The translations under genes were made by a program, and so were the position numbers. DNA of 64,000 bases, taken from Micromonospora peucetia. GTDB taxonomy: Bacteria; Actinomycetota; Actinomycetes; Mycobacteriales; Micromonosporaceae. Positions 33,365 to 43,892 of the stretch are shown piece after piece. The stretch lies in contig NZ_FMIC01000002.1 in NCBI RefSeq assembly GCF_900091625.1, forward strand, positions 7,192,001 to 7,256,000, written 5' to 3'. The stretch's first letter is position 1; every line of letters starts with the position of its first letter. Below the pieces are notes generated by a model. The model was given only the letters and a program-made list of their open reading frames with translations, was not told where the DNA came from and searched no databases.

Positions 33365-34343
33365 GACGGATCCTCGGATCGAGAGCGGCGTACAGGATGT
33401 CGGCGAGCAGGTTGAACAGGACCACCGCGACCGCCGCCACGAGCAGCCACGCCATCACAGCGTTGACGTCCCGTCCGTTGATGGACTCCAGCAGGTAGTC
33501 GCCCATGCCCCGCCACTGGAAGACGGTCTCGGTGACCACCGCCCCGGCGAAGACGGCGGTGAAGTCCAATGCGATGACCGTCACCAGTGGGGTGAGCGCC
33601 GTACGCAGGGCGTACTTGCGTAGTACCGTGCGCCGTCGCAGGCCCTTGGCGGTGGCCAGCTTGACGTAGTCGCTGCCGAGCACGTCCAGCATCGAGGAGC
33701 GCTGGAACCGGCTCCACGCGGCGAAGTTGATCAGCACCAGCGTGATGGTCGGCAGCACCAGGTGGCCGGCGAAGTCGGCGATCCGGCCGCCCAGGGTGGG
33801 CGGCGGGATCACCGAACTGTCGCCGACTGTGTAGATCAGGGTGCGGCCGGCGAGGGTGTTCAGTTCGATGCCGCCCTGCTTGAGCAGTACGGCCAGCCAG
33901 AAGGAGGGCATCGCCAGGAACAGGAAGCCGGTCGAGGTGAACAGGTAGTCCAGCCAGGAGTACTGCCGGACCGCGCTGACGACCCCGACCAGGATCGCCA
34001 GCACGGCCGCGATCAGCATCGCGATGAGGACGAACCGCATCGTGATGCCCAGGCGCGAGCCGATCTCCATGCCGATGTCGGCGTTGCGGTCGACCGACGG
34101 ACCCAGGTCGCCCTGGAGGACCCCGGTCAGCCAGTTCCAGTACCGCTGTAGCACGGGCTGGTCCAGCCCGAGCCGTGCCTCCTCGGCGGCGATCGTGTGT
34201 GGCGGCACCGGTGGTTGTCGCTCCCGGAGTTCGGCCAGCGGATCACCCGACTTGGCCACGGCCAGGAATATCAGGAACGTCGACACGAACAGCACCGGAA
34301 TGGCGACGAGCAGCCGCCGCAGGGCGAAGCCCACGATCTCCAT
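33354..34343 (-). CDS. oppB: oligopeptide ABC transporter permease (OppB type)
   Basis: 329 aa. N-terminal helix MEIVGFALRRLLVAIPVLFV, a long extracytoplasmic loop with DPLAELRERQPP, then five helices and the EAA motif KGLRRRTVLRKYALRTALTP. It forms the channel with the permease half of the fused OppCD. ATG at 34343 lies 27 nt downstream of the preceding binding-protein gene. Confidence 0.92.
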   Translation of the reverse strand: MEIVGFALRRLLVAIPVLFVSTFLIFLAVAKSGDPLAELRERQPPVPPHTIAAEEARLGLDQPVLQRYWNWLTGVLQGDLGPSVDRNADIGMEIGSRLGITMRFVLIAMLIAAVLAILVGVVSAVRQYSWLDYLFTSTGFLFLAMPSFWLAVLLKQGGIELNTLAGRTLIYTVGDSSVIPPPTLGGRIADFAGHLVLPTITLVLINFAAWSRFQRSSMLDVLGSDYVKLATAKGLRRRTVLRKYALRTALTPLVTVIALDFTAVFAGAVVTETVFQWRGMGDYLLESINGRDVNAVMAWLLVAAVAVVLFNLLADILYAALDPRIRRVR

Positions 34344-34370
34344 GAGGAACCTTCCCGCGCCCGCTGCCGG

Positions 34371-35861
34371 CTAGCCTTCGCCGCCGGTGATCTTCCGGAG
34401 GCGACCCCAGTGCCAGAACGGGATCCGGAAGTCGACCTGGTCGGCCCAGCCGAAGAACTGGTCGCTGCGCAGCAGGTAGATGCAGTACCAGAACAGTGGC
34501 ACCACGCTCGCGTCGCGGGCCCACACCTCCTGGAGCTGCCGGTAGTGCGCGATCCGCTCGGCCATGTCGGTGGTGGACCGGGCGGCGACGTAGCAGGCGT
34601 CCGCGTCGGGATTGGCGAGCGCGAGGTGGTTGCGCTGCCCGCCGCCCGCCAGCCGGCTGGCGGTGATGTCCGGGTCGGGCATCATGTTCCCGCCGCTGAT
34701 GGTCAGGTCGAAGTCGCCGTCCCGGCCGATCTGCCGCGACCACGTCTCCGAGTCCAGCCCGGCGTACTCGACGTGCACGCCGATCGCCGCGAGGTCCTCG
34801 GTGACGCTGCGCGCCAGCCCGCCGTGGCCGTCGAAGGTGGCCATGTAGTACATCCGCAGCGACAGCCGACGACCGTCCGCGCCGCGCGGGTATCCGGCCT
34901 CGTCGAGCAACTTCTCGGCCGTGGCCGCGTCGTGGCCGACCGCCGTGACGTCACGGGCCACGCCGAAGCTGTTGCCGGGGAAGAAGTTGGCCCACGGCTC
35001 CGACCAGCCCGGCTCGGCGAAGCGTTCGAGGCGGCTGCGGTCCACGGCGTGCGCGAGCGCCATCCGCAGCCGGCGGTCGGCCCACCGCTCCTGCCGGTAG
35101 TTGAAGCTCAGCAACGCGACGCCGGGACCACGCTCGCGGTACACGCTGGCGTGCTCCGACCCCTCGGCCAGCGGCAGCCGCTTCATGGTGAGCACGTCCT
35201 GCGGCGCGTAGTGTGCCCTGCCGTCGGCGATCATGCGTACGCACTCGTCGAGGTCCGGTTCGACGACGATGGTCACCTGGTCCACGCCGGCCGGCGGTCC
35301 CCAGTACCCGTCCCAGGCCTCCAGCACGATCCGCCCGTTGGGCACCATCTCGACGAACCGGAACGGGCCGGAGCCGACCGGCTGCTGGTTGTACGGGTTG
35401 GTCGCCCAGTCGGTGCCCTCGTACAGGTGCTTGGGCAGGATGTGGGTGGCCGCGAAGTTTCCGAGCTGGGTGAGGAACGCGGCGTTGGGCTGCTCCAGGT
35501 GGTATTCGACCAGGTGGTCGTCGAGCACCTTGATGTCGGCGATGCCGTGCAGGAACGACGCGGCGTGGTACCCGTTCGCCAGGGCGGTCAGGTGGGTGTA
35601 GGCGACGTCGTGGGCGGTGACCGGCCGGCCGTCGTGCCAGCGGGCGTGCCGGTTGAGGGTGAACCGCCAGCGCCGGGCGCCGTCCAGGCATTCCCAGTGC
35701 TCGGCCAGGTCCGGGTAGGACGCGGCGCCACCGACCTCGGTGACGACGAGCCGGCTGAAGATGTTGTTGGCGACGAAGTAGCCGGCGCCCCCGACGAAGT
35801 TGCGGTACGACTCGTTGATCTCGGTCGTACCGTTGGGTACGACGACGATGTACTCGTCCAA
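34371..35861 (-). CDS. family-5 solute-binding protein lacking an export signal (copy 1)
   Basis: 496 aa. TTG start at 35861 with GAGGAGAGG upstream. The product begins at once with the mature fold (MDEYIVVVPNGTTEINESYR): no signal peptide, Tat motif or lipobox, unlike the third binding protein of this operon. The SBP_bac_5 fold is otherwise complete (SRLVVTEVGG, LAEHWECLDGARRWRFTLN, HARWHDGRPVTAHDVAYTH, NPYNQQPVGSGPFRFVE). It is clearly paralogous to the next gene. It could work in the cytosol as a sensor or chaperone for the ligand, or be exported by another path; it does not look like a normal lipoprotein receptor. Confidence 0.88.
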   Translation of the reverse strand: MDEYIVVVPNGTTEINESYRNFVGGAGYFVANNIFSRLVVTEVGGAASYPDLAEHWECLDGARRWRFTLNRHARWHDGRPVTAHDVAYTHLTALANGYHAASFLHGIADIKVLDDHLVEYHLEQPNAAFLTQLGNFAATHILPKHLYEGTDWATNPYNQQPVGSGPFRFVEMVPNGRIVLEAWDGYWGPPAGVDQVTIVVEPDLDECVRMIADGRAHYAPQDVLTMKRLPLAEGSEHASVYRERGPGVALLSFNYRQERWADRRLRMALAHAVDRSRLERFAEPGWSEPWANFFPGNSFGVARDVTAVGHDAATAEKLLDEAGYPRGADGRRLSLRMYYMATFDGHGGLARSVTEDLAAIGVHVEYAGLDSETWSRQIGRDGDFDLTISGGNMMPDPDITASRLAGGGQRNHLALANPDADACYVAARSTTDMAERIAHYRQLQEVWARDASVVPLFWYCIYLLRSDQFFGWADQVDFRIPFWHWGRLRKITGGEG

Positions 35862-35921
35862 GACCTCTCCTCGGTGATCAGGGCGGGGATTGCCCAGGTG
35901 TCCTACGGATGGATGGAAGGG

Positions 35922-37421
35922 TCAGCGCACGGGCCGGATCCGGCCCCAGTGCCAGAACGGCACCCGGAAGCCGACCTGGTCCGGCCAGCCGAAGAAGCTG
36001 TCGCTGCGCAGGTAGTAGGCCGCGTACCAGAACAGCGGCACCCAGTCGACGTTGCGGGCCCAGACCCGCTGCAGTTCCCGGTAGTGCTCGCCGCGCTGGT
36101 CCCGGTCGGTGGTGGCCCGGGCAGCCGCGTAGCAGGCGTCGGCCTCCGGGTCGGAGAGCCGGGCGTGGTTGCGTCCGCCGCCGGTCTCGAACCGGCTCGC
36201 GGTGATCTCCGGGTCGGGGACCATGTTGCCGCCGCTGATCGTGAGGTCGAACGCGGCGTCGCCGGCCACCTGGCGGGCCCAGGTCGGCGAGTCGAGCCCG
36301 GCGACCTCGACGTCCAGCCCGACGGCACGCAGGTCCTCGGCGACCGCCGCGGCGATACCCGCGTGGCCGGTGAAGTTCTTCATGTACGCCAGCCGCAGCG
36401 TCGGCCGGTCGGCGCCGGCCGACGTGATCCCGGCCGCGTCGAGCAGCCGGACCGCCTCCGCCGGGTCGAAGGCCGGTGCGGTCGCGTCATCGGCGTACGC
36501 CCAGTCCACGCTGCGCGGCAGGTAGTGGGCGTACGGCTCGGACCAGCCCGGATCGGACAGCGGGGCCAGCCGGCGGCGGTCGACCGCGTGCGCGACGGCG
36601 GCGCGGGCCCGTCGGTCGCCCCACCGTTCCTGGGTGTGGTTGAAGCCGAGCACGGCGATCCCCGGGCCGCGTTTGCGCCACACCGACGCGACCTCGCTCC
36701 CCTCGGCCAGGTGCAGCCGGGGGAAGGTGAGCACGTCCTGGACCATGTAGTGGGCCCGCCCGTCGGCGACCTTGCGGACGGCCTCGTCGAGGTCGGGCTC
36801 GATGTCGAGGATGACCCGGTCGACCTGGGGGCGGGGCCCCCAGTAGCCGTCCCACGCCTCCAGCACCACCCGCTCGCCGGGTACGTGCTCGACGAACCGG
36901 AACGGGCCGGAGCCGACCGGCTGCTGGTTGTACGGGTTGGTCGCCCAGTCGGTGCCCTCGTACAGGTGCCTGGGCAGGATGTGGGCGAACACCAGGTTGC
37001 CGAGTTGGGCGAGGAATCCGGCGTTGGGCCGACGGAGCACGTACCGCAGCTCGTGCGGGCCGAGCACCTCGATGTCCTGCACGTCGTGCAGGAACGACGC
37101 GGCGTGGTATCCGTTGGCCAGGGCGGTCAGGTGGGTGTACGCGACGTCCTCGGCGGTCACCGGCTCACCGTCGTGCCAGCGGGCCTGCCGGTTGAACTGG
37201 AACCGCAGCGTACGGGCGTCGGGCGCCATCTCCCAGTGTTCGGCGAGGTCCGGGTATGCCGCCGGGGATCCGGTGTCGAACACGACGAGGCGGCTGTAGA
37301 TGTTGTTCGCCACGAAGTAGCCGGCCGAGCCGACGAAGTTGCGGTAGACCTCGTTGAATTCCACGGCCGGGGACGGGACCTCGACGATGAAGTCCCGGCC
37401 GGGCCGGTGCTCACCCGTCAT
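35922..37421 (-). CDS. family-5 solute-binding protein lacking an export signal (copy 2)
   Basis: 499 aa from ATG at 37421, which overlaps the stop of the lipoprotein gene (ATGA). It starts MTGEHRPGRDFIVEVPSPAV with no signal peptide. Many segments match copy 1 (YRNFVG.AGYFVANNI, LTALANGYHAASFLH, HLYEGTDWATNPYNQQPVGS, NLTISGGNM-like DLTISGGNMVPDP), so the two arose by duplication. Same reasoning on location as for copy 1. Confidence 0.88.
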   Translation of the reverse strand: MTGEHRPGRDFIVEVPSPAVEFNEVYRNFVGSAGYFVANNIYSRLVVFDTGSPAAYPDLAEHWEMAPDARTLRFQFNRQARWHDGEPVTAEDVAYTHLTALANGYHAASFLHDVQDIEVLGPHELRYVLRRPNAGFLAQLGNLVFAHILPRHLYEGTDWATNPYNQQPVGSGPFRFVEHVPGERVVLEAWDGYWGPRPQVDRVILDIEPDLDEAVRKVADGRAHYMVQDVLTFPRLHLAEGSEVASVWRKRGPGIAVLGFNHTQERWGDRRARAAVAHAVDRRRLAPLSDPGWSEPYAHYLPRSVDWAYADDATAPAFDPAEAVRLLDAAGITSAGADRPTLRLAYMKNFTGHAGIAAAVAEDLRAVGLDVEVAGLDSPTWARQVAGDAAFDLTISGGNMVPDPEITASRFETGGGRNHARLSDPEADACYAAARATTDRDQRGEHYRELQRVWARNVDWVPLFWYAAYYLRSDSFFGWPDQVGFRVPFWHWGRIRPVR

Positions 37422-39127
37422 TCCTTGACCCCCCACTCCTGGGTGTTGTAGCTGGTGCCGAAGCGGGTCGGGTTGACCCGGATGTTGCCGAGGTCGCTGC
37501 GGTACGCGACCAGGGTCGGGGTCTGGTAGATCGGCAGCGTCACGGCCTGCTCGCTGATCCGGGTGTCCACCTTGTTCAGCAGGTCGACGACCTGCTTCGG
37601 GTCCAGGGTGCGGGCGGCGTCGGTGAGCCAGCCGTCGATCTCCTGGTCCTTGTAGCCGGTGTGGGTGCCCTTCGAGCCGAACACGGACTGCGCGGTGGCG
37701 GTGGGGATGACGTCGAGGTTGGTGCCGAAGACGATCAGGTCGAAGTCGCCGGTGTTGACCGTGGTGCCGAGGCTGTCGGTCTCCTGGAGCTGGAGCGTGA
37801 CGCCGAGCTGCTTGAGCTGGTTCTGGACGAGCACCGAGGTGTCCAGCCGGACCTGGTTGCCCTTGCTGTAGCGCATCCGCAGCGGCGGTACCGGCTTGCC
37901 CTTCGGGTCGGTGAGCTGGCCGTTTCCGAGCACGTAGCCGGCGTCGGTGAGGATCTTCTTCGCGGCCTCGATGTTGCCGTCGCCGAGCCCCGCCGAGGTC
38001 ACGTTGTCGGTGTAGGCGTCGACCCCTTCGAGCTTCTGGCCGGGCATGAAGTTGCGGTTGCCGAGCGGCTTGGTGCCGGCCGCGAACTGGCCGATGGTCT
38101 TGTCGATGATCGCCTGCCGGTCGACCGCGGCGAAGATCGCCCGGCGCAGGGCGACGTCGGCCAGGGCCGGGTGGGCGGTGTTGATGTCCAGGTGCTCGTA
38201 GACCAGGCCGGAGGCCAGCGACGTGGTGACGTTGCTGATGCCCTTGAGCTGCTGGACGAGGTCGAGGGTGGGGCGGGGTACGACGACCTGGATCTCGTTG
38301 TTGGCCATCGCGGTGACGGCCTGCCGCTCGTCGGTGAGGATCCGGAAGACGAGCTGGTCCAGGTGTGGGCCGTCGCCGTACCACTTGGGGTTCTTCTTCA
38401 TGGTGACCGACTGGTTCGGCACGTACTCGGAGATCACGTACGGCCCGCCCGACCAGGTCGGCACCGTGCTGCTGAAGTGGTCGTTGAACGAGGTGGCCAG
38501 GTCGCCGTGCTGGGCGGCGATGTGCGCCGGCAGCAGGTGCGGGAACATCAGCCGCCACGGCTGGTAGGTGTTCTTGAACTCGACGGTGACGGTCTTGCCG
38601 TTGTCGCTGCCGTTCACCGAGGCCACCTGGTCGTACCCGGCCTGGGTGGCCGGCTCGCAGGTGGGGCACTGCTGCGGGTCCTGGACCTGCCAGGTGTACT
38701 TGAAGTCGTCGGCGGTGATCGGCGTCCCGTCCGACCAGGCGGCTTCCGGCCGGATGCGGTACTCGACGGTCTGTGGCGAGTCCTTGACGACCTTGACCTC
38801 GGTGACCAGCGCGTCGTTCTTGGCCATCGTGAAGTCGGGCTGGGAGATCATCGCGTGTGGCAGCACCGGGTTGAGGATCTGCCGGTAGCCGAAGACGTCG
38901 CCGGTGGCGTGCAGGATGTTCCAGTTCTTGACGTCGACCTCGATCGAGTAGGCGAGCGTTCCGCCGTCCTTGACCTTGGCCTGGTTGGCATCGACCTGGC
39001 CGGCCTTGATGCCGTCGCCGACGTTCTCGTCGCCCCCGCCGGTGCTACAGGCGGCGAGCAGTAGGGGCAGCAGGGCGAACCCGGCTGTCGCAGCCCGCAG
39101 GCGGCGGTGTGGTTTGCGGTGAGACAC
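37418..39127 (-). CDS. oppA: oligopeptide ABC transporter lipoprotein binding protein
   Basis: 569 aa. GTG at 39127 with GGGAGG 6 nt upstream; the longer frame to 39622 is shadow. Lipoprotein signal: basic MSHRKPHRRLRAATAGF, hydrophobic core LLPLLL and lipobox LAAC. The mature SBP_bac_5 domain includes RIRPEAAWSDGTPITADDFK and NAHPALADVALRRAIF-like DINTAHPALADVALRRAIFA. First gene of the minus-strand operon running to 29399, under the promoter at 39292-39319; probable receptor of the transporter. Confidence 0.92.
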   Translation of the reverse strand: MSHRKPHRRLRAATAGFALLPLLLAACSTGGGDENVGDGIKAGQVDANQAKVKDGGTLAYSIEVDVKNWNILHATGDVFGYRQILNPVLPHAMISQPDFTMAKNDALVTEVKVVKDSPQTVEYRIRPEAAWSDGTPITADDFKYTWQVQDPQQCPTCEPATQAGYDQVASVNGSDNGKTVTVEFKNTYQPWRLMFPHLLPAHIAAQHGDLATSFNDHFSSTVPTWSGGPYVISEYVPNQSVTMKKNPKWYGDGPHLDQLVFRILTDERQAVTAMANNEIQVVVPRPTLDLVQQLKGISNVTTSLASGLVYEHLDINTAHPALADVALRRAIFAAVDRQAIIDKTIGQFAAGTKPLGNRNFMPGQKLEGVDAYTDNVTSAGLGDGNIEAAKKILTDAGYVLGNGQLTDPKGKPVPPLRMRYSKGNQVRLDTSVLVQNQLKQLGVTLQLQETDSLGTTVNTGDFDLIVFGTNLDVIPTATAQSVFGSKGTHTGYKDQEIDGWLTDAARTLDPKQVVDLLNKVDTRISEQAVTLPIYQTPTLVAYRSDLGNIRVNPTRFGTSYNTQEWGVKE

Positions 39128-39289
39128 GGATGACCTCCCGGTATGTGGACGTTCGTCGTGCTGCGCGGGGTCAGGGGGTTCAGACCGCGATGCGCTGGTA
39201 CCGGGGGCCAGGCTGGCCAGCCGGCGTGGCCCCGACATGCGCACCAGGACCAGGTGGCGTGCATCGACCGGAGCTTCTTTCCACAGAGT

Positions 39290-39319
39290 GGATAGTAGTA
39301 TCCGCATCGCGCACGTCAA
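39290..39319 (-). promoter_or_regulatory. opp operon promoter with palindrome over the -10
   Basis: On the minus strand TTGACG (39319-39314), 16-nt spacer, TACTAT (39297-39292). GGATA and TATCC arms (39290-39294, 39299-39303) around GTAG overlap the -10 and could be the operator of the divergent IclR regulator. The rest of the 39128-39475 gap has no gene. Confidence 0.55.
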
Positions 39320-39475
39320 GTGTTCGTTCGGAGGATCTGATCTGACCGGGCGGATACGCCGCCACCGGCACCGAACGGCAGGCGGGTGGCTACAGCGCCG
39401 ACACCGCCGCACGGCATACGATGTGCGCCGCGCTGGCATCAGCGGAGGATCACGGCAGCACGGGAACGAGGGGGC

Positions 39476-40273
39476 ATGGGGCGCGAAGGCGACAGCGGAG
39501 GAGGCGGCGTCCAGTCCGTCATGCGGGCATTGCAAATCATGAATGTCATTGCCGACACCGGGGCGCCGTGCGGGCTGTCCGAGCTGGCGACCGCCACCGG
39601 CCTGCCGATCGCCACCATCCACCGGCTACTTCGGACGCTGATCAACGCGGGCATGCTGCGGCAGGAGCCGGACCGCCGATACGCCCTGGGCAGCGCCCTC
39701 ATCCACCTCGGCGACCAGGCCCTGACCATGATCGCCCCACTGATCCGGCCGCACCTGGCCACGCTGGTCGAGGCCCTCGGGGAGACCGCCAACGCGGCAC
39801 GGCTGGAGGGGACCCACATCGTCTACCTTGCCCAGGTCTCCTCCCGTCACCAGATGCGGATGTTCATCGAGGTCGGCCGGCGGGTGGAGGCGTACCGGAC
39901 CGCTGTCGGCAAGGCGATGCTCGCCCAACTCGACGACCGGGTCATCGCCGACGTGTATGCCAACACCGAGTTCGTCGCGGCCACGCCGACCAGCATCACC
40001 AGCCTGGACGACCTGCTGCGGGAGTTGCGGGCGGTGCGGACGAACGGCTTCGCCACCGACGACGGCGAACAGGAGATCGGGGTGCGATGTGTCGCGGTGG
40101 CCGTTCCCGGTCCACCCGGCACCCTGGCCCTGTCCGTGTCGGGGCCGACCGCCCGGATCAACGACAGCCTGGTCGCCCAGGCCGTACCGCTGCTGCAACA
40201 GTCGTCGTCCATGATCGCCGCGGCGACCCGCGCCGCCCACACCGGACTGCCGGCCCCTCGGGCACACCGTTAG
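39476..40273 (+). CDS. IclR-family regulator of the opp operon
   Basis: 265 aa from ATG at 39476. Winged helix (GVQSVMRALQIMNVIADTGA, LPIATIHRLLRTLINAGML) and IclR effector domain (GETANAARLEGTHIVYLAQV, YRTAVGKAMLAQL, DDGEQEIGVRCVAVAVPG). Divergent from the peptide transporter operon, so it probably controls it. It shares the [14 protein letters not shown] motif and overall sequence with the IclR protein at 42069, suggesting related ligands. Confidence 0.9.
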   Translation: MGREGDSGGGGVQSVMRALQIMNVIADTGAPCGLSELATATGLPIATIHRLLRTLINAGMLRQEPDRRYALGSALIHLGDQALTMIAPLIRPHLATLVEALGETANAARLEGTHIVYLAQVSSRHQMRMFIEVGRRVEAYRTAVGKAMLAQLDDRVIADVYANTEFVAATPTSITSLDDLLRELRAVRTNGFATDDGEQEIGVRCVAVAVPGPPGTLALSVSGPTARINDSLVAQAVPLLQQSSSMIAAATRAAHTGLPAPRAHR

Positions 40274-40295
40274 ACCGGTTCCCCGGCACCTGCCC

Positions 40296-40324
40296 GGACC
40301 GCCGGGCATTACGCCCGACGGTCC
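40296..40324. terminator. bidirectional terminator
   Basis: GGACCG-C-CGGGC (40296-40307) pairs with GCCCG-A-CGGTCC (40313-40324), 11 bp with one mismatch, loop ATTAC, between convergent genes. Confidence 0.65.
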
Positions 40325-40344
40325 ACGCTCGCCGGCCGGGCAGC

Positions 40345-41949
<1,605 letters not shown>

Positions 41950-41964
41950 ACCCCAACCCCTGTC

Positions 41965-42000
41965 TTTCGCATTGTGAATAATGATTTCCGCATTGCGGAA
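41965..42000. promoter_or_regulatory. tandem IclR-type operators upstream of aceB
   Basis: TTCCGCA-T-TGCGGAA (41986-42000) is a perfect palindrome around one base. An imperfect copy, TTTCGCATTGTGAA (41965-41978), lies with its centre 21 bp away, two helical turns. Confidence 0.7.
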
Positions 42001-42068
42001 GTCGGTGGGTACCATATCATCGGTGCGGGCCATCCGGTACCGCGACCAACACCACGAGGGGAGCCTGG

Positions 42069-42836
42069 GTGCCGCAGGAAGCGCCGACCGGCCGGTCCGG
42101 CGTGCAGTCCCTTCAGCGCGCCTTCGACCTGCTCGAACACCTCGCCGACGCGGGTGGCGAGATGGGGCTCTCCCAACTCGCCGCCGTCGCCGGTCTCCCC
42201 CAGCCCACGATCCACCGGCTGATCAGGACCCTCGTCGAGCTGGGTTACGTGCACCAACAGCCGTCCCGCCGTTACGCACTGGGCGCCCGACTCATCCGAC
42301 TCGGCGACACCGCCAACCGGCACTTCGGCCAACGGGCCCGCCCGATACTCGCCGACCTCGTCGCGGCGACCGGCGAGACGGCCAACCTGGCGACCCTGGA
42401 CGGCGACCGGGTGGTGTACCTGGCGCAGGTGCCGTCACCGCACGCCATGCGGATGTTCACCGAGGTGGGCCGAAGGGTGCTGCCGCACTGCACCGGAGTG
42501 GGCAAGGCGCTGCTGGCCCAGCTACCGGCGACGGAGGCGCACCGGATACTCGCCCGCACCGGGCTGCCGGCGATGACCGCGCACACCATCACCGACCTGG
42601 CGGAGTTCGACCGCGAACTCGACCGGGTCCGCACGTCCGGATACGCGATCGACGAGGGCGAGCAGGAGGTGGGCGTCCGATGCGTCGCCGCACCGGTCGT
42701 CGGGGCGCCCACGATGACCGCGCTCTCCGTCTCCGGCCCGGAAGGACGGCTGACCCGGCAGGCGGCCGAACGGATCGCACCGTTGCTGCGTTCGGCCGCG
42801 CAACGGCTCGCCGCCGACATCGCAGCCGGCAGCTGA
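42069..42836 (+). CDS. allR: IclR-family regulator, AllR-like
   Basis: 255 aa. GTG at 42069 with GAGGGGAG upstream. Helix-turn-helix [20 protein letters not shown] and [19 protein letters not shown]; effector domain [54 protein letters not shown], matching the AllR glyoxylate-responsive subgroup. It is divergent from malate synthase. The AllR assignment rests on this neighbour and the motif set, so moderate certainty for the name and high for the family. Confidence 0.85.
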   Translation: MPQEAPTGRSGVQSLQRAFDLLEHLADAGGEMGLSQLAAVAGLPQPTIHRLIRTLVELGYVHQQPSRRYALGARLIRLGDTANRHFGQRARPILADLVAATGETANLATLDGDRVVYLAQVPSPHAMRMFTEVGRRVLPHCTGVGKALLAQLPATEAHRILARTGLPAMTAHTITDLAEFDRELDRVRTSGYAIDEGEQEVGVRCVAAPVVGAPTMTALSVSGPEGRLTRQAAERIAPLLRSAAQRLAADIAAGS

Positions 42837-42950
42837 CGGCCTGCCCGGGGCTCCGGGGCGAGGCCCGATCCCCTGCTCGCGCCGCCAGGGCCAGCGGCCC
42901 CGTGTTGCTCCCTCCCGAAGTTCCCGATCCGGTGAACTAGCGTGGGCGGG

Positions 42951-43889
42951 GTGCTGTTCGAGGAACGTCTGGAAGCGCACCGGGTAGAGCTGACCGGCTA
43001 CTGCTACCGCATGCTCGCCTGCGGCGCCGAGGCCGAGGACGCGGTGCAGGAGACCCTGTTCCGTGCCTGGAAGAACGCTGATCGGTTCGACGAGGGCAGG
43101 GCGGCTCTGCGCACCTGGCTGTACCGGATCGCCACCAACGTCTGCCTCGACATGACTCGCAGTGTCCAGCGGCGCGCGCTCGCGATGGATCTCGGCCCGT
43201 CCTCACCCGTCGGGGGTCTCCTCGGTGCGCCGGTGGGTGCCGCCGCCTTCGTGCAACCGGTCCCCGACCGGCTCGTGCTGCCCCTGGAGGGCGACCCGGC
43301 CGAGCTCGTCGTCGCGCGTGACACCATCCGGCTGGCGTTCGTCGCGGCCCTGCAACACCTGCCACCACGCCAGCGGGCCGTGTTGATCCTGCGTGAGGTG
43401 CTCTGCTGCTCGGCGGAGGAGGTGGCCGGGCTGCTGGGCAGCAGCCCGGCCGCGGTCAACAGCGCCCTGCAACGTGCGCGGGCCACCCTGTCCGCGTGCC
43501 GCTCACCGGGCACGGGCGGCGAGGTCGACGAGGACCTCCTCGACCGGTACGTCGAGGCGTTCGCCGCCGACGACGTCGACGGCCTGGTGGCGCTGCTCCA
43601 GGAGGACGCCACGATGTCGATGCCACCGTTCGCCTGGTGGCTCGACGGCCGGGCAGCGATCCGGGACGCCCTGCTCGGCGCGGCCGGTGTGTGTGCCGAC
43701 GACCGGCTGGTCCGCACCGCGGCCAACGGCTCACCGGCGTTCGCGCAGTACCGCGACGGGAGGGCGTTCGGCCTGGTCGTCCTGGATGTCCGGGACGGGC
43801 GGATCGCGAGCACGACGACGTACCTCGACCCGTCGCTGTTCGTGTCGTTCGGTCTGCCGATGAATCTGGAGCGGGCATCCCGTATGTAG
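42951..43889 (+). CDS. ECF sigma factor with C-terminal SnoaL-like domain
   Basis: 312 aa. Region 2 (ELTGYCYRMLACGAEAEDAV then ETLFRAWKNADRFDEGRAAL and TWLYRIATNVCLD) and region 4 (LPPRQRAVLILREVLCCSAE, SPAAVNSALQRARATL) are followed by an NTF2/SnoaL-like tail (DRYVEAFAADDVDGLVALLQ to the end). Tailed ECF factors of this sort usually lack a membrane anti-sigma factor, and the tail itself tunes activity. The GTG at 42951 is chosen because TAGCGT (42938-42943) ends 7 nt before it, indicating a leaderless mRNA; the frame also has a GTG at 42942. It is 3 nt upstream of the hydrolase gene. Confidence 0.88.
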   Translation: MLFEERLEAHRVELTGYCYRMLACGAEAEDAVQETLFRAWKNADRFDEGRAALRTWLYRIATNVCLDMTRSVQRRALAMDLGPSSPVGGLLGAPVGAAAFVQPVPDRLVLPLEGDPAELVVARDTIRLAFVAALQHLPPRQRAVLILREVLCCSAEEVAGLLGSSPAAVNSALQRARATLSACRSPGTGGEVDEDLLDRYVEAFAADDVDGLVALLQEDATMSMPPFAWWLDGRAAIRDALLGAAGVCADDRLVRTAANGSPAFAQYRDGRAFGLVVLDVRDGRIASTTTYLDPSLFVSFGLPMNLERASRM

Positions 43890-43892
43890 TGC

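Noticed and set aside
34197..37451. 1084-codon plus-strand frame
   Set aside because: Repetitive Gly/Val/Arg/Asp composition antisense to two recognised binding-protein genes.
37424..38669. Upstream extension of the second binding-protein frame
   Set aside because: It overlaps the oppA lipoprotein gene in another frame and reads as shadow; the ATGA junction at 37421 is a normal coupled start.
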